NCBI GenBank assembly: GCA_035452965.1
Contig: DAOTCE010000029.1
Span: 1 to 64,000 of the forward strand
Reading direction: 5' to 3'
From: Candidatus Paceibacterota bacterium
Lineage (GTDB): Bacteria; Verrucomicrobiota; Verrucomicrobiia; Limisphaerales; UBA8199
DNA: 64,000 bases
Shown here: in pieces, positions 1 to 7,156 of the stretch
Layout: every line of letters begins with the position of its first letter
How positions within the stretch are numbered: position 1 is the stretch's first letter
Notes under the pieces: generated by a model
Database searches by the model: none
Told to the model about the DNA's origin: nothing
Seen by the model: the letters and a program-made list of their open reading frames with translations, nothing else
Program-made: the position numbers and the translations under genes

Positions 1-56
1 CGGGTGTGCATTGGACTCTAACCAACTAGTCAGTGCGCCCTGCCGGGCGCACCCAC

Positions 57-90
57 AAAAAAATCCCCGCCCCTTGAACGGGGCAGGGAT
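57..90 (-). terminator. Rho-independent terminator of the small secreted protein gene
   Basis: On the minus strand a roughly 10-bp GC-rich stem with one mismatch (arms 64-73 and 80-89, 6-nt loop) is followed by seven T residues (complement of the A-run 57-63). It lies 25 bp past the stop codon of the gene at 115-354. A second perfect hairpin (GTGCGCCC, TGCC loop, GGGCGCAC; 33-52) lies just beyond. Confidence 0.75.
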
Positions 91-114
91 ATGCGTCAGT
101 CAACTGGCTATTGG

Positions 115-354
115 CTACGAACTCGCCTTCGGACTCTGAACGGGCTTGCTTGCCGCTTCCCCGGCCTTCTTGGAGGCGGGACAGGAGCCCTTGGCTTCGG
201 CGGTGCCCTTGTTGCACGTGCCGACTTTGATCTTCTCACCAGTCGCGGTCTTGGACTTATTGCAGGCCGTCTTGTCTTTAGAGCATGTGCCGTCGCCCGC
301 CTGCAACGCAAACGACACCGCCACAACACTGAGGAGTATGACTAGTTTTTTCAT
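115..354 (-). CDS. Small secreted lysine/cysteine-containing protein
   Basis: A 79-residue protein starting at the internal ATG at 354; an in-frame ATG nine bases upstream is also possible. Residues 1-19 form a typical Sec signal peptide (MKK, hydrophobic LVILLSVVAVSFA, then LQA before GDG). The mature part is rich in Lys, Thr, Ala and Ser and has four cysteines (GTCSKDK, TACNKS, GTCNKG, GSCPAS). I recognise no family or function; the Cys spacing could allow disulphides or metal binding in the periplasm. The gene stands alone, with a clear terminator downstream and a possible promoter upstream, which supports it being expressed. Confidence 0.6.
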   Translation of the reverse strand: MKKLVILLSVVAVSFALQAGDGTCSKDKTACNKSKTATGEKIKVGTCNKGTAEAKGSCPASKKAGEAASKPVQSPKASS

Positions 355-363
355 ATGCGCCAT

Positions 364-392
364 TAGATAGCATAACGACCAGCTTTATTCAA
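364..392 (-). promoter_or_regulatory. Possible sigma-70-like promoter of the small secreted protein
   Basis: On the minus strand TTGAAT (387-392) and TATCTA (364-369) are separated by 17 bp, a good spacing for a housekeeping promoter, in an AT-rich patch unlike its surroundings. The -10 is so close to the ATG at 354 that the transcript would have almost no leader, and no Shine-Dalgarno is visible, so this is tentative. Confidence 0.35.
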
Positions 393-524
393 ATTTTTAT
401 TTTCAGCCCGCCACCCCCCCCTTTCGGCGCCATCCAGCCCGCCGGCGCGAACCGCCATGCGCCCCTGCCCCTCCGTCGCCACGGCGCCCGGCGACCCGCC
501 CGGTGCCGGGTGCGAGACCAATCC

Positions 525-1430
525 TCACTTTTCGACGACCAGCCGCCGGCGCGCGGTGGAGGTGATCGCCAATACGCCTGGATGCGTGAGCTTGCTCTCG
601 GCGGTAATAGCGTAGTAGTGCTGCTGGCACTCGTCCGTGCGGCCAATCGGGCGGAAGCCATAGCGCGTGATGGCTTCCTTCGCCACGATGGACGGAACCG
701 ACATGAAACCCAGGCCGTTCCCCGCCAGAATATACACGAGGGCGGCGTCCTCAAACTCCCCGACCAGCCGCGGGCGCACACCCCTGGTCTGAAACCACCT
801 TTCCAGCGAGCGGCGCAGCCCGCTGTGGGACATCGGCAACAGGGCGGGGGCTCCATTCAGCGATTTGGGAAAGCCGCGCCGCAGCTTCGCCGCCAGGGCC
901 GGCGCGGCGCAGAACGTCACGTCACTTTCACCAAGCAAATGGTTGAAAACATTGGAGGCCACCCCGCTGGAGGCCGGTTCGTCCGCGAGCACGACATCCA
1001 TCCGGTACGCCGCCAACTCGACGAGCATGTCCGAGAGCCGGGTTTCCCAACACGAAACCTGCACCGCCTGCGGCAGGCGGAATACCGGCTCAATGATGTG
1101 GTAGGTCACCAGCTTCGGCAGCGCGTCGGCCACGCCAATATGCAGCCGCAGCGGACGCCGGGTGGGGCGCTGCTTCACCGAGTTCAACAAGTCCTCCCCG
1201 AGCGAGAAGATCTCTTCCGCGAAACCCAGGATGTGCTGGCCGGTATCGGTCAGTGCCAGGTTGCGGCCCACACGGCGGAAGAGCTTTTCCCCCAGCATGC
1301 CCTCGAGGGCCTGAATCTGTGCGCTGATGGTGGGTTGCGAAACGTGGAGTTTGGCGGCGGCCCTCGTCAGGCCGCCTTCCTTGGCCACCGTCCAGAAATA
1401 CCGCAGGTGGTGGTAATTCAGGAATTCCAT
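525..1430 (-). CDS. nhaR: LysR-family regulator, NhaR-like
   Basis: A 301-residue LysR-type transcriptional regulator. The N-terminal winged HTH (residues about 3-60: YHHLRYFWTVAKEGGLTRAA, then SQPTISAQIQALE) and the effector domain (for example LHIGVADALPKLV and GEFEDAALV) resemble NhaR, the activator of the Na+/H+ antiporter gene nhaA in enterobacteria, rather than generic LysR proteins. Start: the ATG at 1430 is preceded by AGAAGG at correct spacing, whereas the upstream GTG at 1439 would overlap that Shine-Dalgarno. A dyad CCAAT-N11-ATTGG lies 34 bp upstream and probably mediates autoregulation. No antiporter gene is adjacent, so the regulated target is unknown. Confidence 0.85.
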   Translation of the reverse strand: MEFLNYHHLRYFWTVAKEGGLTRAAAKLHVSQPTISAQIQALEGMLGEKLFRRVGRNLALTDTGQHILGFAEEIFSLGEDLLNSVKQRPTRRPLRLHIGVADALPKLVTYHIIEPVFRLPQAVQVSCWETRLSDMLVELAAYRMDVVLADEPASSGVASNVFNHLLGESDVTFCAAPALAAKLRRGFPKSLNGAPALLPMSHSGLRRSLERWFQTRGVRPRLVGEFEDAALVYILAGNGLGFMSVPSIVAKEAITRYGFRPIGRTDECQQHYYAITAESKLTHPGVLAITSTARRRLVVEK

Positions 1431-1463
1431 ACCGCACACCTTCTTTCACTTTAATCTATAAAT

Positions 1464-1484
1464 CCAATCGAAAAATCGTATTGG
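1464..1484. promoter_or_regulatory. LysR-type operator (T-N11-A dyad)
   Basis: CCAAT (1464-1468), 11 bp, ATTGG (1480-1484): a perfect interrupted dyad of the T-N11-A class bound by LysR-type regulators. It sits between the divergent nhaR start (1430) and the small ORF at 1517, where an autoregulatory operator is expected. Confidence 0.6.
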
Positions 1485-1516
1485 TCTAAACGGGCGCTCG
1501 CATCGAAGTTGCGCCC

Positions 1517-1747
1517 ATGAAAAGCCAACGTGTTTTCAAAAGCTTTAGCGCTCTGCCTCTTGATGAAGTCGCGGCCCCTGGAGCACCCGCGCCAGCCCAG
1601 GACGCCTTTGAGCCCGTGCTCATGGCGGATGCGGGCCCGGATGCGGCAGCGACACAGCTGGATCAAGTGCGTGCATCGCTTGACAAGCGCTACACCACGC
1701 CTTACGCGTTATCGTCCGATTATCGCCACTGGGGGATAAACGAATAG
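1517..1747 (+). CDS. Hypothetical small protein divergent to nhaR
   Basis: A 76-codon ORF with ATG at 1517, divergent from nhaR and just past the LysR-type dyad. The product is hydrophilic, Ala/Pro/Asp-rich in the middle (PGAPAPAQDAF, DAGPDAAATQ), with no signal peptide, membrane segment or recognisable domain. No convincing Shine-Dalgarno precedes the ATG, and a competing frame overlaps it. It could be a LysR-controlled small gene or chance. Confidence 0.35.
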   Translation: MKSQRVFKSFSALPLDEVAAPGAPAPAQDAFEPVLMADAGPDAAATQLDQVRASLDKRYTTPYALSSDYRHWGINE

Positions 1748-1866
1748 GAGGCCAGCCAACCAATGCTCGCTTTGAAGCGCCGTGGAGCTGGTCCGCTGCC
1801 GCTTTGGCATTGCCAAGGCGGGACGAAGACTAACCTGCTGAAAGACCCGGACACGGGCGATCCGAC

Positions 1867-2172
1867 ATGAAACAGATCAAGCGCATCGTTGTGGCGGTTG
1901 TTGGCGGCACAGTGTTGGCCGTTGGAGTCGTGCTGATCGTGCTCCCCGGGCCGGCATTCCTCGTCATCCCGGTTGGGCTGGCCATTTTGGCAGTCGAATT
2001 TGCCTGGGCCAGGCGCTGGCTCCGATCGGCGCGCGCCCTTCTGCCGCTGAATGCCGGGAGTGCTTCTTCCCCAAAAAGAAAGCAAGTGAGCTTCCAATCG
2101 CTTCGGCGCGGCGCCGCCTTTCTGCTCCGGCAGGCTCGCCGCACGTTGCTCCCGAAAAGGAAGCTCATATAA
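1867..2172 (+). CDS. PGPGW-family transmembrane protein
   Basis: A 101-residue inner-membrane protein matching the short PGPGW family (PF09656-like): two hydrophobic segments (residues about 6-26 and 31-46) meet at the conserved LPGPAFLVIPVGLAIL turn, followed by EFAWARRWL. The C-terminal half is basic (KRK, RR clusters) and probably cytoplasmic. The family's function is unknown; members occur as small accessory membrane proteins in many proteobacteria and verrucomicrobia. The Gly-Pro turn here reads GPA where the family name motif has GPG. Confidence 0.7.
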   Translation: MKQIKRIVVAVVGGTVLAVGVVLIVLPGPAFLVIPVGLAILAVEFAWARRWLRSARALLPLNAGSASSPKRKQVSFQSLRRGAAFLLRQARRTLLPKRKLI

Positions 2173-2207
2173 CCTTTGTTTGGCAGGCCACTGCTCGCGC
2201 CCGCCAG

Positions 2208-2657
2208 CTACCAGCGTCTGCGCACGCGGCCGATGACCCACAAGCCAAGCAATCCCAACGCCCCGCCAAGTGCGTCCACCAGGAGGTCGCGGAGACTTCC
2301 CTCACGCGACGGGACAAACGCCTGGTGGAATTCATCGGTCGCGGCGTAGAGAACTACGAGGGCCAGGACCAGGGCCGCTTGCGACCACTGCCAGGGAGGA
2401 GTCCCCGGCGTGGGCGGCTTGCGCAACGCGCGCCAGAACAGCAGCGCCAGGACGGCGTATTCAAGCAGGTGGGCGCATTTGCGCGCGGCAATGACAATGG
2501 CGTGCACCGCCTCGTCTGAGACGTCGGGGAACAACCACCGCACGAGCGGCCCAACGATGCGGGAGGAGCGGGAAAAAGACAACTGGTCGCTGGAGGCGGA
2601 GAAGATCACGCACATCCAGACCAGCACGGGCAGCCAACGCCCAATGAGCGATCGCAT
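2208..2657 (-). CDS. VanZ-like membrane protein
   Basis: A 149-residue protein with about four transmembrane segments. It has the VanZ-like signature: an Arg/Lys-Cys-Ala-His stretch (ARKCAHLLEYAVLALLFWRA, near residues 65-84) and ATDEFHQAFVPSREGS followed by DLLVDALGGALG (near 108-135). VanZ itself gives low-level teicoplanin resistance; most family members have no known role. I place the start at the ATG at 2657 (MRSLIGRWLP), because the longer reading frame runs antisense through pdxJ. It is divergent from pdxJ with about 100 bp between starts. Confidence 0.75.
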   Translation of the reverse strand: MRSLIGRWLPVLVWMCVIFSASSDQLSFSRSSRIVGPLVRWLFPDVSDEAVHAIVIAARKCAHLLEYAVLALLFWRALRKPPTPGTPPWQWSQAALVLALVVLYAATDEFHQAFVPSREGSLRDLLVDALGGALGLLGLWVIGRVRRRW

Positions 2658-2756
2658 TTGGGGCACAAAGCATGGAACCAAAGGGTTGCGGTTAACGGCA
2701 ACTGCAAATATGTTTGGGTTGCGAAAGGGCCAGGGGCCAAACCATAATCGCAGCGC

Positions 2757-3512
2757 ATGCTGAAACTGGGCGTAAACATTGATCACGTGGCAACACTGCG
2801 CGAGGCGCGCTATCGCGGACGCGAGCGCGGCGAGCCCGATCCCGTGGCGGCGGCGCTGGCCAGCGAAGCGGCCGGAGCACATGGCATCACCGCCCACCTC
2901 CGGGAAGATCGGCGCCATATGCAGGACCGCGACGTGTGGCGGCTGCGCGAGGTGATCAGGACGCGGCTCAACCTCGAAATGGCCAATGCGCCGGAAATTG
3001 TTGGCATCGCCCTCCAACTCAAACCGGACATCATTTGCCTGGTGCCGGAGCGGCGCCAGGAGGTCACCACGGAGGGCGGCCTGGACGTCGCTGCGAATCT
3101 GGGCGCGATCACCGAGACGCGGAAGAAGATGAACGACGGCGGGATTGAAGTGAGTTTGTTCATTGCCCCCGATCCGGCGCAAATCGAGGCCGCGGCTCGC
3201 ACCGGCAGCCAGTTCATCGAGCTTCACACGGGGGCTTTCGCCGAGGCGTTTGAACATGAGGGGGAACGCCAGGCCGAGCTGGACCGATTGATAGCGGGCG
3301 CCCGGCAGGCTCACGGGCTCGGTTTGAAGGTCAACGCCGGACACGGCCTGAATTACCAGAACTTGCCGCTGATACACCGGGTGCCCCACTTGATTGAGCT
3401 CAATATTGGCCACAGCATTATCAGCCGCGCCATCACCGTCGGTCTATCCGCTGCCGTGCAGGAGATGCTGCGGTTGATGGCCAACTACCGGGAAGCCGGC
3501 CGGCCGGCATGA
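2757..3512 (+). CDS. pdxJ: Pyridoxine 5'-phosphate synthase
   Basis: A 251-residue (beta/alpha)8 enzyme condensing 1-deoxy-D-xylulose 5-phosphate with 3-amino-2-oxopropyl phosphate to make pyridoxine 5'-phosphate, the last step of the DXP-dependent vitamin B6 pathway. Visible PdxJ hallmarks: LGVNIDHVATLREAR at the N-terminus, ITAHLREDRRHMQD, LNLEMA, LKPDIICLVPERRQE, TEGGLDV, ELHTGAFAE, LKVNAGHGLNYQN and ELNIGHSIISRA. Length is normal. Its stop overlaps the acpS start by four bases (ATGA), so the two are translationally coupled, the same order as in many proteobacteria. Confidence 0.97.
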   Translation: MLKLGVNIDHVATLREARYRGRERGEPDPVAAALASEAAGAHGITAHLREDRRHMQDRDVWRLREVIRTRLNLEMANAPEIVGIALQLKPDIICLVPERRQEVTTEGGLDVAANLGAITETRKKMNDGGIEVSLFIAPDPAQIEAAARTGSQFIELHTGAFAEAFEHEGERQAELDRLIAGARQAHGLGLKVNAGHGLNYQNLPLIHRVPHLIELNIGHSIISRAITVGLSAAVQEMLRLMANYREAGRPA

Positions 3513-3886
3513 TACTGGGCATCGGCATTGACATCATCGAGGTCGGCCGGATTCAGGCCTCGCATGAAAGGTTCGGCGAGCGGTTCCTGACCCGCATTTT
3601 GCACCCGAACGAAATCAGCTACTGCCTGTCCCACAAAGCCCCCGCGCCGTTCCTGGCGGCGCGGTTTGCCGCGAAAGAGGCGATCTCGAAGGCGTTCGGC
3701 ACGGGCATTGGCGCTCAGCTCGGCTGGCAGGACATGGAGGTCGGGCGAAAGGTGACCGGCGAGCCGTTTGTCATCCTGCACGACGGGGGCCAAAAGCTCC
3801 TGGAGGCGCGGGGCGGGCGGCAGATTTTGATCAGCCTGAGCCACACGCAAACCTACGCGGCAGCCGTGGCCCTGCTCGAAGGCTGA
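3509..3886 (+). CDS. acpS: Holo-[acyl-carrier-protein] synthase
   Basis: A 125-residue phosphopantetheinyl transferase of the AcpS type, which moves 4'-phosphopantetheine from CoA to a serine of acyl carrier protein for fatty-acid synthesis. Family signatures: GIGIDIIEVGRI near the N-terminus, with the Mg-binding Asp, and FAAKEAISKAFGTG near residues 53-66, with the second Mg-ligand Glu. It ends with ISLSHTQTYAAAVAL. The ATGA overlap with pdxJ places it in a two-gene operon. Confidence 0.96.
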   Translation: MILGIGIDIIEVGRIQASHERFGERFLTRILHPNEISYCLSHKAPAPFLAARFAAKEAISKAFGTGIGAQLGWQDMEVGRKVTGEPFVILHDGGQKLLEARGGRQILISLSHTQTYAAAVALLEG

Positions 3887-4061
3887 CCCGGGCAGCAAAA
3901 TACGCAAAGGGAATGGCAATTGCCGCGTAGCATAAGGCTAGAGAATGGTGCCACAACTTGGCCGGAAATATGCTAACTGGCCTGCGGGGTGGGCAAACTC
4001 TCTGAGCGGCTATCCTCGGGGACAGTTTTGCAGTCCAGAATCGTCCTATGCAATTTGAGCC

Positions 4062-5789
4062 ATGAACTCCAAAGCAGGCCTTCACACCTATTGGTCGCGC
4101 GGCGAGCAAATTCTTCGCGACTCATCCCAGAACAAGGATGTCGCCTTCTCCATCGAGGAGCGCAGGAAGCTCGGGCTTGAAGGGCTGCTGCCGCCGGCGG
4201 TGCTGACCATCCAACAGCAGGTCGCGATGGAACTGGAGCACATCTTCTCGAAATCCGATCCGCTGGAGCAATACATCGGTCTGATCGCCCTGCTCGACCG
4301 AAACGAAGTCCTGTTCTACCGGCTACTGGTGGAAAACCTCGAACGGCTCACGCCCATTATCTACACGCCGACGGTCGGCCTGGCCTGTCAGCGCTACAGT
4401 CATATTTACCGCCGCCCGCGCGGCCTGTTCCTCGTGCCCACCGACCGCGGCCAGATTGCCCAGCGCCTCCGCAATTTTGTCCAGCACGACGTCCGCCTGA
4501 TCGTGGTGACCGACAATGAACGCATCCTGGGGCTCGGCGACCAGGGCGCGGGCGGCATGGCCATTCCCATCGGCAAGCTCGTCCTGTACTCCGCCGGCGC
4601 GGGCATTCATCCCTCACTGACGCTCCCCATAAGTCTCGACGTCGGGACAGACAACAGCGCCCTGCTTGAAGACCCGTTCTACCTTGGTTACCGCGGCCGC
4701 CGGCTGCGCGGCCCGGAATACGACGCGTTTGTCGAGGAGTTTGTTCAGGCGGTCAGGAACGTCTTTCCGCGCGCGCTCCTGCAATGGGAGGATTTCAAGA
4801 AGGCCAATGCCTTCCGCCTGCTCGGGCGCTATGCCGGGCGGCTGCCCAGCTTCAACGACGATATCCAGGGAACCTCGGCCGTCACGCTGGCCGGCATCTT
4901 GTCGGGCCTGCGGATCACGGGCAAGCCCTTGAGGGAGCAACGCTTTCTGATGGCTGGCACCGGCGCCGCCGGCGTCGGCATTGGCCGCCTGGTGCGCAGT
5001 GCCTTGCTCACCGAAGGCCTGACCGAGGCCGAAGCGCGACAGCGCCAGATCTTCGTGGACTCCGCCGGCGTGGTTTGGGAAGGCCGGTCGGATCTGGAGG
5101 AGCACAAGCGCGATGTCGCCCTCCGCAAAGACGAAATGGCCGCCGTGGGGCTATCCAGTCCGCCGCCCCGGCCACTCGAAGCAGTGATCAGCGCCGTCCG
5201 CCCCTCGGTCCTGATTGGCACCACCGGGCAGGCTGGCGACTTCACCCCCGCGGCCCTGCGCGCGATGGCGGACCACTGCGAACGGCCCATCATCTTCCCC
5301 CTCAGCAATCCCACCAGCAAAGCGGAGTGTACTCCCACCGAAGCGCTGCAGAACTCCGACGGCCGCGCTTTGGTGGCCACCGGTTCGCCCTTCGAGCCGG
5401 TCGCCTACCAGGGGCGCAAGCATGTGATCGGCCAGTGCAACAACGCCTTCGTGTTCCCGGGCGTCGGCTTGGGAGTCCTCATCAGTGAGGCCAGCCGCGT
5501 CACCGATTCCATGTTCCTGGCCGCCGCGCGCGCCCTGGCGGAGTTTACCGTGGAGCATCCGGCCGGCGAGGGCTGCCTCTACCCCAGCTTGCAGCACCTC
5601 CGAGCCGCCAGCCAGCTCATCGCTTTCAAGGTGGCGCAAACCGCCCGCGATGAAGGCTTCGGCCAAAGCCTCGAGGATAAAGACCTGAAAACCGCAATCG
5701 AAGACTTCTGTTGGTTCCCCGATTATCCTGCCGCCGACTCCCGCCCGCACTGGCCTAAGCACGTTGCCCGGGAGACGGCCACTGTCTGA
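4062..5789 (+). CDS. maeA: NAD-dependent malic enzyme
   Basis: A 575-residue large-type malic enzyme (oxidative decarboxylation of malate to pyruvate and CO2), the length of E. coli MaeA/SfcA. Seen: IYTPTVGLACQRYSHIYRRP (malate-binding region), GDQGAGGMAIPIGKL, EDFKKANAFRLL with the conserved Lys, LPSFNDDIQGTSAVTLAG with the metal-binding Asp pair, the nucleotide-binding GTGAAGVGIGRL, and IIFPLSNPTSKAECTP. The ATG at 4062 gives a normal N-terminus (MNSKAGLHTYWS). NAD rather than NADP preference is assumed from the family, not shown by sequence. No operon partner. Confidence 0.93.
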   Translation: MNSKAGLHTYWSRGEQILRDSSQNKDVAFSIEERRKLGLEGLLPPAVLTIQQQVAMELEHIFSKSDPLEQYIGLIALLDRNEVLFYRLLVENLERLTPIIYTPTVGLACQRYSHIYRRPRGLFLVPTDRGQIAQRLRNFVQHDVRLIVVTDNERILGLGDQGAGGMAIPIGKLVLYSAGAGIHPSLTLPISLDVGTDNSALLEDPFYLGYRGRRLRGPEYDAFVEEFVQAVRNVFPRALLQWEDFKKANAFRLLGRYAGRLPSFNDDIQGTSAVTLAGILSGLRITGKPLREQRFLMAGTGAAGVGIGRLVRSALLTEGLTEAEARQRQIFVDSAGVVWEGRSDLEEHKRDVALRKDEMAAVGLSSPPPRPLEAVISAVRPSVLIGTTGQAGDFTPAALRAMADHCERPIIFPLSNPTSKAECTPTEALQNSDGRALVATGSPFEPVAYQGRKHVIGQCNNAFVFPGVGLGVLISEASRVTDSMFLAAARALAEFTVEHPAGEGCLYPSLQHLRAASQLIAFKVAQTARDEGFGQSLEDKDLKTAIEDFCWFPDYPAADSRPHWPKHVARETATV

Positions 5790-5807
5790 ACCCGCGACCT
5801 GAGTCAG

Positions 5808-7004
5808 TTAGTCGTTGGGGAACAGGCGGCGAGCGCGTATAAGCGATCGAATGCGGCTTTCGTCCCGCAGCGGCGATTGAGGGTCGAGGCTGGCAATCCG
5901 CACTCGCCCGGAGGAGTGAATGAAGAGTTTGTCTCCCAGGTAAATGCCCACGTGGACCACGCGCTCCGGTTCACCGCGGCGCGGGCGCCGACCGAAAAAC
6001 AGCAGGTCCCCCTTCTTGAGCTGGCTTAGCTCAGCGTCCAGTGGTATCGCCATCCCCTGCCCCGCCTGCTTGCTGGAGTCGCGCAGCAAATCAATGCCGT
6101 TCAGGAAGAACACCGTCTTGGTGAAGCCGGAACAGTCGAAACCTTTGGGAGAGTTGCCGCCCCAGAGGTAAGGCCGTCCGATAAATTGCCGCGCCGCGCC
6201 CTCGACGTTCTCGGCGCTGGCCCGCCGCGCCTGCTTCCACGCCGCGTAATCCTCGGCCGCTGACTTCAGAAGGAACCCAGCGCGCTGGTCCGGCAGCTCC
6301 ACCCGATACCAGCCTCCCTCCTCGCCTGTCCTCCGGACCAGGTCGCACAAAACCACGTCCGACACCGGCTGTGCGTCGGGCCGGGGCTGCTCCAGGATGC
6401 AGTCCTCGAGGGCAGTCACGATTAGCAGCGGCCCGCGGTTCCATGCCTCGACCTGCTCGCGCGTGCAAGGCACGAACGTGCCGTTCTGCAGCCACGACAA
6501 GTAGCCGTCTGCCGTCTGAGCCAGATACCACGAATACGCCACGCTGCTGGATCGTTTCCACACCCGCACAACCTCGCCCATCAGCACCTGCGTGCCCATC
6601 TCCGCCTTGTGCTCCGGTTGGAGCCGGCCGCTGGCGACGCTTAAGCAACCTATGCCCCACACCTGGTCGCCCAAACTTTCCTCCGGCAGCACCTTGATGC
6701 GGTCGGTGACTCTGACGCCGGCGTCGGCCATGGCCTGCACGGTATCGAGCCGGGCCTCGGCCCGGTCCACCGCGCCCGTCAAAACGAGCTCACGGCCCCG
6801 CTGCTCGATCCCCACCTCGAAAATCGCCAGGCGGCTGTCCGGCGCGTACTTCTGCCGGACCTGTTGGATGACGTCCTCCGCGGCGGAGTGCCTATCCGAC
6901 TGAGGCCTGGGGCCATTGGCAGGCAAGCGCGAACAGGCGCACGGCAGGCCCGCCAGCAAGGCGATCAACCCCATGCAAAACCAGCTTTTCTTCAATGCGT
7001 TCAC
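5808..7004 (-). CDS. Secreted NlpC/P60 (C40) peptidase with SH3-like domains
   Basis: A 398-residue exported cell-wall hydrolase. The N-terminus is a signal peptide (KKSWFCMGLIALLAGLP) ending in CACS; the two cysteines suggest a lipoprotein, but the lipobox is not canonical. The middle part (about 100-260) has SH3b-like segments. The C-terminal domain is NlpC/P60: RPYLWGGNSPKGFDCSGF with catalytic Cys about 291, VVHVGIYLGD with catalytic His about 351, and LFIHSSGRVRI with the third polar residue. The layout resembles YkfC-type gamma-D-glutamyl-L-diamino-acid endopeptidases. It probably cleaves peptidoglycan stem peptides during wall turnover or recycling. It is convergent with maeA. Confidence 0.88.
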   Translation of the reverse strand: MNALKKSWFCMGLIALLAGLPCACSRLPANGPRPQSDRHSAAEDVIQQVRQKYAPDSRLAIFEVGIEQRGRELVLTGAVDRAEARLDTVQAMADAGVRVTDRIKVLPEESLGDQVWGIGCLSVASGRLQPEHKAEMGTQVLMGEVVRVWKRSSSVAYSWYLAQTADGYLSWLQNGTFVPCTREQVEAWNRGPLLIVTALEDCILEQPRPDAQPVSDVVLCDLVRRTGEEGGWYRVELPDQRAGFLLKSAAEDYAAWKQARRASAENVEGAARQFIGRPYLWGGNSPKGFDCSGFTKTVFFLNGIDLLRDSSKQAGQGMAIPLDAELSQLKKGDLLFFGRRPRRGEPERVVHVGIYLGDKLFIHSSGRVRIASLDPQSPLRDESRIRSLIRARRLFPND

Positions 7005-7156
7005 AAATTCAGAATCAGCACAACAGGCAAACTGGAATCCGGGCCAAAAGCCAGCATATTTGAATGCTGTGGTTGCGGCAGACGTCGCAAAAGGGAGAGG
7101 TCTCTGTTTGTGATGGACGGCGACCCGCCACGTGCGAGATGCTATAGTTGACCGCT

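Noticed and set aside
2658..3413. Long minus-strand extension of the VanZ frame antisense to pdxJ
   Set aside because: pdxJ is a certain gene on the other strand; VanZ similarity begins only at the ATG at 2657.
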